From CAZKYP01 sp964556885 (GTDB lineage Bacteria; Planctomycetota; Phycisphaerae; Sedimentisphaerales; Anaerobacaceae), in contig CAZKYP010000169.1 in NCBI GenBank assembly GCA_964556885.1, forward strand, positions 1-7,142: a DNA stretch of 7,142 bases. Reading direction: 5' to 3'. The notes below the pieces were generated by a model. It saw only the letters and a program-made list of their open reading frames with translations, was not told where the DNA came from and searched no databases. The translations under genes were made by a program, and so were the position numbers. This document shows positions 1 through 6,320 of the stretch, one piece after another (within the stretch, counting starts at the first letter, position 1; each line of letters begins with the position of its first letter).

Positions 1-528
1 GGAACAAAGACAACTCAATTAGCTGAAGCCACAGATGATACGGGAACGATAGTAGCAACCGATATCGACAGCCGCAGGCTTGATTTGGTTTCAGAAAACA
101 CTGCCCGACTTGGTCTGGAGAGTATCAAGGTTGTTACGTACGATAATATTACTAATCCCGATATTATCGGGACTGAAATCGGCCATTTTGATGCTATTCT
201 ACTGGATGTTCCATGTTCGAATACGGGGGTTCTGGCCAAACGCGTCGAAGCACGTTACAGATTAAATCCCAAGGCAATTGAAAATCTGGCCAGGACACAA
301 TCAGGGCTTCTCGAAAGGGCGGCAGGGATGTTAAAGCCGCATGGGAGAATCTGCTACAGTACATGCAGTATCCAAAAGGTTGAAAATGGCAGTCTTATTG
401 AAGAATTTCTGCGAAAACATCCTGATTTTATGCTGGAAAATGAGCAGTTCATTTTGCCTTCGGCGGCTGATAGCGATTGCGACGGTGGTTATACAGCAAT
501 CCTTAAAAACACGAAAAAATCTTGGTAA
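1..528 (+). CDS. rsmB: 16S rRNA (cytosine-C5) methyltransferase, RsmB/Sun type, C-terminal part
   Basis: The 5' end is cut by the window: the frame is open from base 1 and 175 codons remain before TAA at 526-528. This is the SAM-dependent Rossmann methyltransferase domain of the NOL1/NOP2/Sun family, which methylates C5 of a cytosine in 16S rRNA (C967 in E. coli for RsmB). Visible pieces, numbered from the first codon of the window: the end of SAM motif I (GTKTTQLAE, residues 1-9; usually GGKTT), the acidic motif II (ATDID, about 19-23), motif IV DVPCSNTGV with Cys72, and motif VI YSTCS with Cys122. In this family the motif VI Cys is the nucleophile and the motif IV Cys helps release the product; both are present. 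The C-terminus (GGYTAIL, then a basic tail) ends where the family normally ends. The N-terminal NusB-like RNA-binding domain that would separate RsmB from other family members lies outside the window, so the family is secure but the exact paralogue is less so. Confidence 0.82.
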   Translation, partial: GTKTTQLAEATDDTGTIVATDIDSRRLDLVSENTARLGLESIKVVTYDNITNPDIIGTEIGHFDAILLDVPCSNTGVLAKRVEARYRLNPKAIENLARTQSGLLERAAGMLKPHGRICYSTCSIQKVENGSLIEEFLRKHPDFMLENEQFILPSAADSDCDGGYTAILKNTKKSW

Positions 529-686
529 AAAATATTTGCGGCAATTTTCTCAGGAATAATTTCATTCGTTTATCGACCTAAAAACTCCCCAATATCAATA
601 TTGTTAACTTAAATCTTGCTTGTGAAGACCCCCTTTTTCAGCCTCAGAATTCATAGAATCACCTAAATGATTTGATTAAGGAAAAT

Positions 687-717
687 TTCGAGACTCGACC
701 GATAGCATGAATATAAT
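687..717 (+). promoter_or_regulatory. Candidate promoter of the putative ncRNA
   Basis: A perfect TATAAT lies at 712-717, with TG at 708-709 (one base too far upstream for a textbook extended -10). The -35 region is weak: TTCGAG at 687-692 (19-bp spacer) or TCGAGA at 688-693 (18-bp spacer). The predicted start is near 724, in a GGGG run. No protein gene with a good ribosome binding site follows, but a foldable segment and a terminator do. Confidence 0.4.
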
Positions 718-723
718 ACTTTT

Positions 724-993
724 GGGGTGTAGACTGTGGTAATAGTTAAGTATTTCTTAGAACTGATTTCAGTGGTTCTTGCTGTGACTGTCCGCTGGAT
801 TAAAGGGGGGCGGAGCAGAGAGTTTTACTATCTCTCGGTACAGCAGGATAGTATACATAAAAAGTTACATTCACCGAATATAATCAGGCCTCCGCCTCCG
901 GGTCTCTTGCGTTCGATAGTCTCGTACACTAAAACACGTTAACATTATAAACCAATCAACCGGCCATACGCATGACGCTTATGGCCTTTTTTT
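724..993 (+). ncRNA. Candidate structured non-coding RNA of about 270 nt, family unknown
   Basis: The segment runs from a predicted start just after a TATAAT box to a strong intrinsic terminator. Pairings found by eye: a closing helix GUGUA (727-731) with UACAC (925-929), continued by GACU (732-735) with AGUC (918-921) and a 3-nt bulge; a 10-bp helix GGGGGCGGAG (806-815) with CUCCGCCUCC (890-899), containing one G-U pair; a local hairpin at 759-779 (ACUGA/UCAGU plus AGA/UCU with a bulge); and a hairpin GAGAG (818-822) with CUCUC (832-836). Ends that pair with each other around an elongated body recall 6S-type RNAs, but I do not recognise 6S, tmRNA, RNase P or SRP RNA signatures. A 68-codon GTG ORF (736-942) overlaps and is the main alternative reading. 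The boundaries are inferred from the promoter and terminator only. Confidence 0.4.
962..993 (+). terminator. Rho-independent terminator upstream of dxs
   Basis: A perfect 7-bp stem, GGCCATA (962-968) with TATGGCC (980-986), has an 11-nt loop region that can form a further CG/CG pairing, followed directly by seven T (987-993). It lies 434 bp past the rsmB stop and about 145 bp before the dxs start, so it more likely ends a separate transcript starting near 724 than the rsmB message. It also insulates dxs from upstream transcription. Confidence 0.85.
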
Positions 994-1001
994 ATGGCGG
1001 T

Positions 1002-1030
1002 TTGTGAGATCATCTGCTATAATTTCACAA
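1002..1030. promoter_or_regulatory. Inverted repeat TTGTGA-N17-TCACAA spanning the dxs -10 box
   Basis: The exact 6-bp arms TTGTGA (1002-1007) and TCACAA (1025-1030) bracket the extended -10 box. A second TCACAA occurs at 1062-1067 as part of TTTGTCACAA, and TTTGTCA occurs twice (1039-1045 and 1058-1064, 19 bp apart). This clustering in a short leader could be an operator for a dimeric regulator. Arms this short in AT-rich DNA can also arise by chance, so the call is tentative. Confidence 0.25.
1015..1023 (+). promoter_or_regulatory. Extended -10 promoter for the dxs-nadK operon
   Basis: TGC-TATAAT is an exact extended -10 element (TGnTATAAT). The predicted start is near 1030, which gives a 5' leader of about 105 nt before the dxs ATG. 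No good -35 box lies at the usual distance, which is tolerated with an extended -10. A weaker second candidate, TTGTCA (1040-1045) with CACAAT (1063-1068) at 17-bp spacing, lies just downstream. Its position after the terminator and before the first gene of the operon supports the call. Confidence 0.55.
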
Positions 1031-1122
1031 GTTAATAATTTGTCATTGGATTCAAGCTTTGTCACAATCGCGTGCACATGTAGTTATCCAACGAAAAAAT
1101 CGGATTGATGCCGCTTAAGTAA

Positions 1123-1127
1123 GAGGA
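1123..1127 (+). promoter_or_regulatory. Ribosome binding site that decides the dxs start
   Basis: GAGGA ends 9 nt before ATG at 1137. It supports that ATG over the TTG directly upstream (1134) and over the ATG at 1149, where the nearest purine run (AAAGG at 1143-1147) is too close. Confidence 0.6.
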
Positions 1128-1136
1128 TTTTAATTG

Positions 1137-3098
1137 ATGCTTAAAGGTATGGGTAAATTGCTGGTGCAGATAAACAGTCCGGCTGATGTTAAAAAACTTT
1201 CCGTGCCGCAGTTAACGGCCCTGGCCGAGGAAATCAGAGAATTGATTCTCAGTTCGGTGAGCAAGACCGGCGGGCATCTGGCGAGTAATCTCGGCGTGGT
1301 GGAGCTGACGCTGGCGCTGCACTGCGTCTTCGATTTTCAGTCTGACAAGCTGCTCTGGGATGTTGGTCATCAGTGCTATACGCATAAAATCATCACGGGC
1401 AGAAAGGAAGGCTTCGGACATCTTCGTCATACGGATGGGATCAGCGGTTTCCCTAATCCGGCTGAAAGTGTTTATGATCTTTTTTCGGTCGGACACGCGG
1501 GTACTTCGATTGCAACCGCCGTCGGGATGGCTATAGGCGAACAGTTAAAAACGGGAAGTGTCGAAGAGAAGAATACAAAGAAGGCAGGCAGGGAACAAAG
1601 TGAAGTAAAAGATCAAAATAAAATCGTTGCGGTTATCGGCGACGCCAGTATCGTCAACGGTGCTTCGTTCGAGGCGCTTAATAATCTCGGTCTGGTCAAG
1701 CGGCAATTGCTGATTGTTCTTAACGATAACTCGATGGCGATAGATTTAACCGTTGGTGCGCTGGCGAAATATTTTTCCAAGATTCGTCTTAGCCAGACAT
1801 ACGAGGACCTTCGCAGGACCACCAATAACATCCTCGAACACATGCCGGTATTCGGAAGAAGTGTTGAGGAAGCGATAACGAGAATAAAAAAGAGCATCAG
1901 GATGGCTCTGCCCGCCAGCCAGATGTTCGAGAGCCTTAACATACCTTATTTCGGTCCTGTCGACGGACACGATATCGGCTCGCTTATACAGTTGTTCGAG
2001 GCGATTGCGGAAGTGAATCATCCGGCCATCCTGCATGTATATACGAAAAAGGGCAAAGGTTTTAGTCCCGCCGACCAGGGCCCCAGTGAATATCATTCGA
2101 TCCAGCCCGGGGTCAAGATAAACGGAGACACCGTCGAGTCGGCTCCGAAGCCAAGCAGGCAGAGTTTCACCGGTTCATTCGGAGAGCACCTGACGCAATT
2201 AGCCGAAAAGGATGAAAAAATTATCGCTATAACATCGGCGATGTGTGACGGTACCGGGCTTGTCAATTTCCGTGAGAAATTCCCTGACCGTTTTTATGAT
2301 GTGGGTATCGCCGAAAGCGCGGCTGTTGATATTGCGGCGGGCCTTGCCAGGAGTGGCCTGAGACCAGTGGTCTGCATATATTCGACTTTCCTGCAGCGAA
2401 GTTTCGACCAGATATTTCAGGAAGTTGCACTGCAGAATCTGCCGGTTGTTTTCTGCATAGACAGGGCAGGCGTCGTCGGCTCGGACGGCCCGACACATCA
2501 TGGACTCATGGACATCGGCTATATGCGGATTATGCCGAATATGGTTGTAGTGGCTCCTGCGAATGATGTTGAAATGGGATTGGCTCTGAGATATGCCTTA
2601 AGTGAAGATAAGCCGGTGGCTATTCGTTATCCCAAAGACCTTGTCCCGCCGCAGGAGTTTGTCAGGGCCGTTTGCTACAGGCCGTTTAGCACGGGTAAAA
2701 GTGTGGTCGTCAGGCGTGTGAAAAATTCCTCTGTTGCAATCGTCAGCTATGGCAGTATCCTGACTGAGGCGCTGAAAGCGTCGGCGTCACTGGCTGAAAA
2801 TGGAATACCGGTCGATGTGATTAACGCGCGATTCGCCGCACCTGTAGATGGAAAGATTATTTCGCTGCTCAAACAGGAAAAGAGTATCGTCACTGTGGAA
2901 GACCACTCCTTAGCGTGCGGATTCGGTTCGGCGGTGCTGGAAATGGCGGCCGCAAAGGGATACCCGACGAATACCATACATTTGCTTGGCGCCCCAAAAA
3001 AATTTATAGGACATAATTCTCGCGAAGCTCAGCTTAAAGAAGCAGGCATAAATGCCGATAACATTGTTGAGACTGTAAAAAAGATTTCAAAAATGTGA
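1137..3098 (+). CDS. dxs: 1-deoxy-D-xylulose-5-phosphate synthase (DXS), divergent form
   Basis: A 653-residue cytoplasmic TPP enzyme that condenses pyruvate and D-glyceraldehyde 3-phosphate to 1-deoxy-D-xylulose 5-phosphate. The product enters the MEP isoprenoid pathway and is also a precursor of thiamine and pyridoxal. Domain I (about 1-320): His47 in KTGGH, GHQCYTHK (77-84), GHAGTSI (119-125), the TPP/Mg motif GDAS (168-171) to NDN (196-198), and His300 in the LHVYTKKGKG block. Domain II (about 343-500): catalytic Glu393 in GIAESAAV, YSTFLQR (415-421), DRAGVVGSDGPTHHG (442-456) and IRYP (496-499). Domain III follows to the end. Oddities: the usual GDG is GDA, the residues after the catalytic Glu are SA instead of QH, and a Lys/Glu-rich insert of about 19 residues sits near 140-160 compared with E. 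coli DXS. All other key residues are kept, so it is probably active. The start follows the ribosome binding site at 1123-1127. nadK follows after 6 bp. Confidence 0.95.
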   Translation: MLKGMGKLLVQINSPADVKKLSVPQLTALAEEIRELILSSVSKTGGHLASNLGVVELTLALHCVFDFQSDKLLWDVGHQCYTHKIITGRKEGFGHLRHTDGISGFPNPAESVYDLFSVGHAGTSIATAVGMAIGEQLKTGSVEEKNTKKAGREQSEVKDQNKIVAVIGDASIVNGASFEALNNLGLVKRQLLIVLNDNSMAIDLTVGALAKYFSKIRLSQTYEDLRRTTNNILEHMPVFGRSVEEAITRIKKSIRMALPASQMFESLNIPYFGPVDGHDIGSLIQLFEAIAEVNHPAILHVYTKKGKGFSPADQGPSEYHSIQPGVKINGDTVESAPKPSRQSFTGSFGEHLTQLAEKDEKIIAITSAMCDGTGLVNFREKFPDRFYDVGIAESAAVDIAAGLARSGLRPVVCIYSTFLQRSFDQIFQEVALQNLPVVFCIDRAGVVGSDGPTHHGLMDIGYMRIMPNMVVVAPANDVEMGLALRYALSEDKPVAIRYPKDLVPPQEFVRAVCYRPFSTGKSVVVRRVKNSSVAIVSYGSILTEALKASASLAENGIPVDVINARFAAPVDGKIISLLKQEKSIVTVEDHSLACGFGSAVLEMAAAKGYPTNTIHLLGAPKKFIGHNSREAQLKEAGINADNIVETVKKISKM

Positions 3099-3104
3099 GT
3101 TGCG

Positions 3105-4010
3105 ATGAAAAACAGTAAACCAAGTCTAAATCTGGTGATTTTCGGGGACCCTGACAAGCAGGGGGTCAGCGAGGCTGTTGAAAAGTTTCTCGGTTTTGCT
3201 CAGGGCAAAGCCGAAATTGTGCAATACAGCATCGAGGAATTGAAAAAAGTCGGTAAAAAAGCTCGCAAGCCCACGGACAGCGAAATATTCAGAGACTGTG
3301 ATTATGCAATTGTTTTCGGCGGTGACGGCAGCATCATTTCGACCGCGAGAAGTGTGAGCGGGGCATCGGTTCCGGTGATTGGAGTGAATGTCGGCAAGCT
3401 CGGTTTCCTGGCGGAATTCAGTGTCGAGGAGCTTGAGAGATTCTTCCCGTGTCTTATAAAAGATTCGGCCCCAATAGAGAAACGCATGATGCTCAACTGC
3501 TTTGTTTTCAGCAAGGGCAGGAGTAAGAGCCGGGTTCAGAGATTCAACTCGTCGGCGGTCAACGATGTTTGCATTACAGCCGGGCCTCCGTTTAGAACGA
3601 TCGAGCTTCAGATACTTGTCGAAGGTCAGCCGCTTGCGGGCTGCGTCAGCGACGGTTTGATTGTTTCGACGCCGACCGGTTCGACGGCGTATAACCTGTC
3701 CGCGGGGGGTCCGATACTATCGCCAAAGATTGAGGCGATGGTTATCACTCCGATTTGTCCTCATTCACTGAGTTTTCGGCCCATCGTTATTAATGCTGAT
3801 AGCAAGGTGGAGGTATTCGGAATACGTGTTAATGAGGGTACTACCGTTTCCATTGACGGCCAGGTGTCGATGAGGCTGTCGATTGATGATGTTGTCAAGA
3901 TTGAAAGGAGCAGCAGCGATTTTCTCATCGTGAATAACCCGCTTCGGAACCAGTGGGATACCTTAGCTACTAAACTCAGTTGGGCCGGAAAGCCGAAATA
4001 TAAGAAATAA
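3105..4010 (+). CDS. nadK: NAD kinase
   Basis: A cytoplasmic enzyme of 301 residues, normal for the family, that phosphorylates NAD to NADP using ATP or polyphosphate. The N-terminal Rossmann-like half carries the GGDGS motif (72-76) with catalytic Asp74 (GGDGT in most members) and GVNVGKLGFLAE (93-104). The C-terminal beta-sandwich half carries the NAD-contacting ND (153-154), the hallmark DGLIVSTPTGSTAYNLSAGGP (starting at 183), HSLSFRPIV (220-228) and a late SIDGQ (249-253). The last residues (DTLATKLSWAG) match the usual C-terminal pattern. ATG at 3105 is 6 bp after the dxs stop, with no strong Shine-Dalgarno, so translation may be coupled to dxs. NADPH from this product is used by DXR (IspC), the step after DXS, and dxs and nadK are near neighbours in many bacterial ispA-dxs-tlyA-nadK-recN clusters. 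Confidence 0.95.
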   Translation: MKNSKPSLNLVIFGDPDKQGVSEAVEKFLGFAQGKAEIVQYSIEELKKVGKKARKPTDSEIFRDCDYAIVFGGDGSIISTARSVSGASVPVIGVNVGKLGFLAEFSVEELERFFPCLIKDSAPIEKRMMLNCFVFSKGRSKSRVQRFNSSAVNDVCITAGPPFRTIELQILVEGQPLAGCVSDGLIVSTPTGSTAYNLSAGGPILSPKIEAMVITPICPHSLSFRPIVINADSKVEVFGIRVNEGTTVSIDGQVSMRLSIDDVVKIERSSSDFLIVNNPLRNQWDTLATKLSWAGKPKYKK

Positions 4011-4049
4011 GTCGGTTCGTCTGATTAATAACATGGTGCGGTTTTAAAC

Positions 4050-6059
4050 ATGAAATTAAATATTAAAAATCAAATATCAGAAATGCGGATCCCTAAGGGA
4101 GACTTCCTTAATTTTTCATTTTTCATTTTGATATTTGCATTTTTCGTATTAGCTGTGTTTTATTCGGCCTGCCCGGCGCAGAGCGGCTCCGTGCAAAATC
4201 CTTCTGTTTATAATCCTGCCGGTATAGGTACGGTGCCTCAGAGCAATATCAGAAGCGGCCTTGTCGACAGTTCTAATCCGATCGACACGAACGGCAATCT
4301 CATTGTTACCGGCAATGTCCGTCGGGGCAGTCACTTTCGCGGGGACGTACCGTACCGGTCGACAACAAGTTTCGAGGGTAGTCTCGGCACATCTTCTTTA
4401 AGTTCGTTTCTTAGGGACTCGGCCGGCTCACAGGACTATGGTGTTTATTCAAACAGTTACAGGGTTCAGCCTTATTTTTCTCCTGAAGAGACGGTGACAA
4501 CAACCGCTCCGGGTCGGGCTGGTGTTCTGCGGCCGGCAAATACGAGAATCGACGGACACGCTGATATGTCAGGCACCGGGACGTTTCGAAGCGATGTCTC
4601 GACCGGGACAGATGTGTTCGGTATGGAAGTCTTGACGAGTAAATCTGCGGCGACAGAAACCGCCCGGCAATATTCAACCTTCGATTCGGGCTCGTTGCCG
4701 ACGGGGATGCACTATCGCTCGTCGACCGAACCGCAGTCGGAGTCACTAAATCCGGATCCGTCTAAGTTGTTGATTCCGGATTATTCCGGGCAAAATCGAC
4801 AGGTCGATTCCGGTTTGGTTGATCAGGATTCGAGGCGCGACTCGGAACTGTCTCAGCAAGGCAGGGTAACCGATACCGTTCAAACCACCGACTTCGGCAG
4901 GCTCGAACAGACAGAAGGAGTGTTTGAGATGCAGGTTTCCGGTACACAGCCCCAGCACGATGCTTCCGTAAATAATATGATGCCTGTTTCGGAGGAGGAT
5001 GCGACTGTAACGATGGTCCCGGATTTACAGAGTCGGAGCGAACTATCTGTTTCAAAATGGGACGAGGATTTGTCCGTATCCGTACAATCTCAGGCCGATG
5101 ATGTTGAATTAAAGCCGGAGGAGAGTGATGATTTGATGACGAGTCAGTCCGCGAGCTTGTCTGCGGATACGCAATATACCGAATTTCAAGCGGCTGATCG
5201 GAAGCGACGAGATGCTCTTGAGAGGATACGTCGGCAGCTTGATGATTTGACAAGGTCCATCGGAGATACTTCCGCGGGATCCCGGATACAAAATGATCCG
5301 GCAATTTTGCAGGGCACCGAATCGATTACAGATATGGGATTGCCTTTGGACTATCAGCAGCAGAGTGTGGATCGGCGTCAGTCTCGGAAGTCTTCTGAAC
5401 TGCCGACAATGACTGGTTTAGACAAGTCTGATTCGATGTCTTTTAATGAATCCACAAACGTTGGTATCACTGTGCGGGAAGATATCGAATCATCTCGAAT
5501 TCCGAATGATTTAAAGGAGCTGTCGGAAAAAGAGCTTTCGGTAGAGGCCGGACGCATCGTGGATACACATACGAACCTTGACTCTTTCTCGCAGGCCAAA
5601 TTCGATCAGCACTTACGAAACGGACAGTTTTGCCTGACGGCGGGCAGGTACTACGAGGCGGCGAAATCATTCGAGCTGGCATTGATGTATAAACCGGATG
5701 ATCCGTTCTGTCTGGCCGGCAAGGGACATGCTTTGTTTGCCGCCGGTGAATATGTAAGCAGCGCTTTGTTTATTTCCCGTGCGCTCGAAGTATATCCTCA
5801 ATATACTCAGACCGAAGTCAATCTTGCAACTATCCTGGGTGGGAATGAAAGAATTGAAAAGAGAATTGCCGATGTCGAGGAATGGCTGACAAAGAGCGGC
5901 TCGAACCAACTGGGATTTCTCCTGAGTTATATCTATTATCGAACCGACAAACTCGACAAGGCAAAGCTGGCAATTGATGTCGTCTCCCGGAAAGTGCCGC
6001 AGTCTCCAGCCGCGCTGGCACTTAAAGCGGCTATTGACGAAAAACTAACGACTCAATAA
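4050..6059 (+). CDS. Exported low-complexity protein with C-terminal TPR repeats, function unknown
   Basis: A 669-residue protein I cannot name. Residues 1-18 are polar or basic, and about 19-42 form a hydrophobic segment (FLNFSFFILIFAFFVLAVFY) followed by SACPAQS. It is therefore exported or membrane-anchored; the YSAC tetrad is only a poor lipobox. Residues of about 45-515 are rich in Ser, Thr, Asp, Gln and Gly and look disordered. A short block near 65-115 (TGNVRRGSHFRGDVPYRST, then SLGTSSLSSFLRDS) is less random and may be a conserved motif. A charged helix at about 379-403 (RKRRDALERIRRQLDDL) may be a coiled coil. TPR-like helix pairs fill the C-terminus: FDQHLRNGQ..AAKSFELALMYKPDD (about 518-551), AGKGHALFAAGEY..ISRALEVYPQ (about 552-585) and a third near 616-655. 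No clear Shine-Dalgarno precedes ATG 4050; the ATG at 4083 (residue 12) is an alternative that keeps the hydrophobic segment. It lies 39 bp after nadK with no terminator between them. Confidence 0.8.
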   Translation: MKLNIKNQISEMRIPKGDFLNFSFFILIFAFFVLAVFYSACPAQSGSVQNPSVYNPAGIGTVPQSNIRSGLVDSSNPIDTNGNLIVTGNVRRGSHFRGDVPYRSTTSFEGSLGTSSLSSFLRDSAGSQDYGVYSNSYRVQPYFSPEETVTTTAPGRAGVLRPANTRIDGHADMSGTGTFRSDVSTGTDVFGMEVLTSKSAATETARQYSTFDSGSLPTGMHYRSSTEPQSESLNPDPSKLLIPDYSGQNRQVDSGLVDQDSRRDSELSQQGRVTDTVQTTDFGRLEQTEGVFEMQVSGTQPQHDASVNNMMPVSEEDATVTMVPDLQSRSELSVSKWDEDLSVSVQSQADDVELKPEESDDLMTSQSASLSADTQYTEFQAADRKRRDALERIRRQLDDLTRSIGDTSAGSRIQNDPAILQGTESITDMGLPLDYQQQSVDRRQSRKSSELPTMTGLDKSDSMSFNESTNVGITVREDIESSRIPNDLKELSEKELSVEAGRIVDTHTNLDSFSQAKFDQHLRNGQFCLTAGRYYEAAKSFELALMYKPDDPFCLAGKGHALFAAGEYVSSALFISRALEVYPQYTQTEVNLATILGGNERIEKRIADVEEWLTKSGSNQLGFLLSYIYYRTDKLDKAKLAIDVVSRKVPQSPAALALKAAIDEKLTTQ

Positions 6060-6137
6060 TAAATATAATTGCGAATTCCCAATGGGACTGGGACAGGTTG
6101 CAGACCATACCTAATTGCTCAAACACCCTTTATTTTC
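6060..6137. other. Spacer after the TPR gene without a clear terminator
   Basis: Weak dyads (TCCC/GGGA around 6078-6088 and AGGT/ACCT around 6096-6113) are not followed by a T-tract, so I see no convincing intrinsic terminator. Transcripts of the upstream operon may end by another mechanism or read through. Confidence 0.4.
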
Positions 6138-6166
6138 TTGATTCAATCCTGATAATAGTGTATATT
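6138..6166 (+). promoter_or_regulatory. Sigma70-like promoter for the small ORF and propeller gene
   Basis: TTGATT (6138-6143) and TATATT (6161-6166) are separated by exactly 17 bp, with TG immediately before the -10. The predicted start is near 6173, so the Shine-Dalgarno of the 34-codon ORF would lie at the very 5' end of the transcript and the propeller gene would have a leader of about 148 nt. Confidence 0.6.
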
Positions 6167-6186
6167 CACTTTCGAGGAAGTCTTAC

Positions 6187-6291
6187 ATGAATGAAGAACG
6201 CAACATTGAAGCTCACTACCAAAAACCTCTTTGTAAATGTCGTATCTTTACCCGGATGAGAGCCGTGTCAGTCTGGTGCGTTGATAAATAA
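6187..6291 (+). CDS. Small ORF (34 codons) upstream of the propeller gene, hypothetical
   Basis: ATG at 6187 is preceded by GAGGAAG (6174-6180) with a 6-nt gap, the best ribosome binding site in the window, and lies about 14 nt after a predicted transcription start. It ends at TAA 6289-6291, 29 nt before the next ATG. The peptide begins MNEERNIEAHYQKP, has a CKC pair and a third Cys near its end (VWCVDK), and has no membrane segment. It could be a leader peptide, a small independent protein or a chance ORF. I recognise no family. Confidence 0.4.
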   Translation: MNEERNIEAHYQKPLCKCRIFTRMRAVSVWCVDK

Positions 6292-6306
6292 TCACAAACA
6301 TATAGA

Positions 6307-6315
6307 AAGGAAGGG
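6307..6315 (+). promoter_or_regulatory. Ribosome binding site of the propeller gene
   Basis: The purine run AAGGAAGGG lies 5-9 nt before ATG 6321 and fixes the start of a protein whose first residues form a signal peptide. Confidence 0.7.
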
Positions 6316-6320
6316 CGAAA

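Larger units (their letters stand above)
529..1136. other. Long AT-richer intergenic region between rsmB and dxs
   Basis: About 600 bp that looks visibly more AT-rich than the flanking genes and has no convincing protein gene. From left to right it contains: a stretch after the rsmB stop with only a small dyad at about 592-605 (CAATAT/ATATTG, no T-tract, so not a terminator); a TATAAT box at 712-717; a segment with extensive self-complementarity (about 720-930); a strong rho-independent terminator (962-993); and an extended -10 promoter with an inverted repeat (1002-1030) before dxs. I found no tRNA-like cloverleaf and no recognisable tmRNA, RNase P or SRP signature motif. Confidence 0.6.

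Noticed and set aside
592..605. Dyad CAATAT/ATATTG after rsmB as a terminator
   Set aside because: The stem is AT-only with a 2-nt loop and no T-tract follows, so it does not fit an intrinsic terminator.
736..942. 68-codon GTG ORF in the rsmB-dxs interval
   Set aside because: It has a GTG start, only a weak purine run (GGGGTG) upstream, no recognisable family and an unusual composition (PPPP run, no clear domain), and it overlaps the paired segments of the candidate ncRNA. It is kept as the alternative reading and not called as a gene.
1134..1136. TTG as the dxs start codon
   Set aside because: ATG follows immediately at 1137 with better spacing from GAGGA, so TTG adds one residue without support.
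1746..2096. Minus-strand open frames inside dxs (also at 1212-1496, 1613-1942 and 2199-2501)
   Set aside because: They are antisense to conserved DXS catalytic sequence and have no recognisable protein features.
4033..4047. Four-codon ORF (ATG to TAA) just before the TPR gene, as a coupling leader
   Set aside because: It is too short, has no ribosome binding site and is within chance expectation.
4762..5304. Minus-strand open frame of about 180 codons inside the TPR protein gene
   Set aside because: It lies wholly antisense to a well-supported gene. Its Ser/Arg/Pro-rich translation looks like the mirror of a Ser/Asp/Gln-rich coding strand, and no ribosome binding site or domain was seen.
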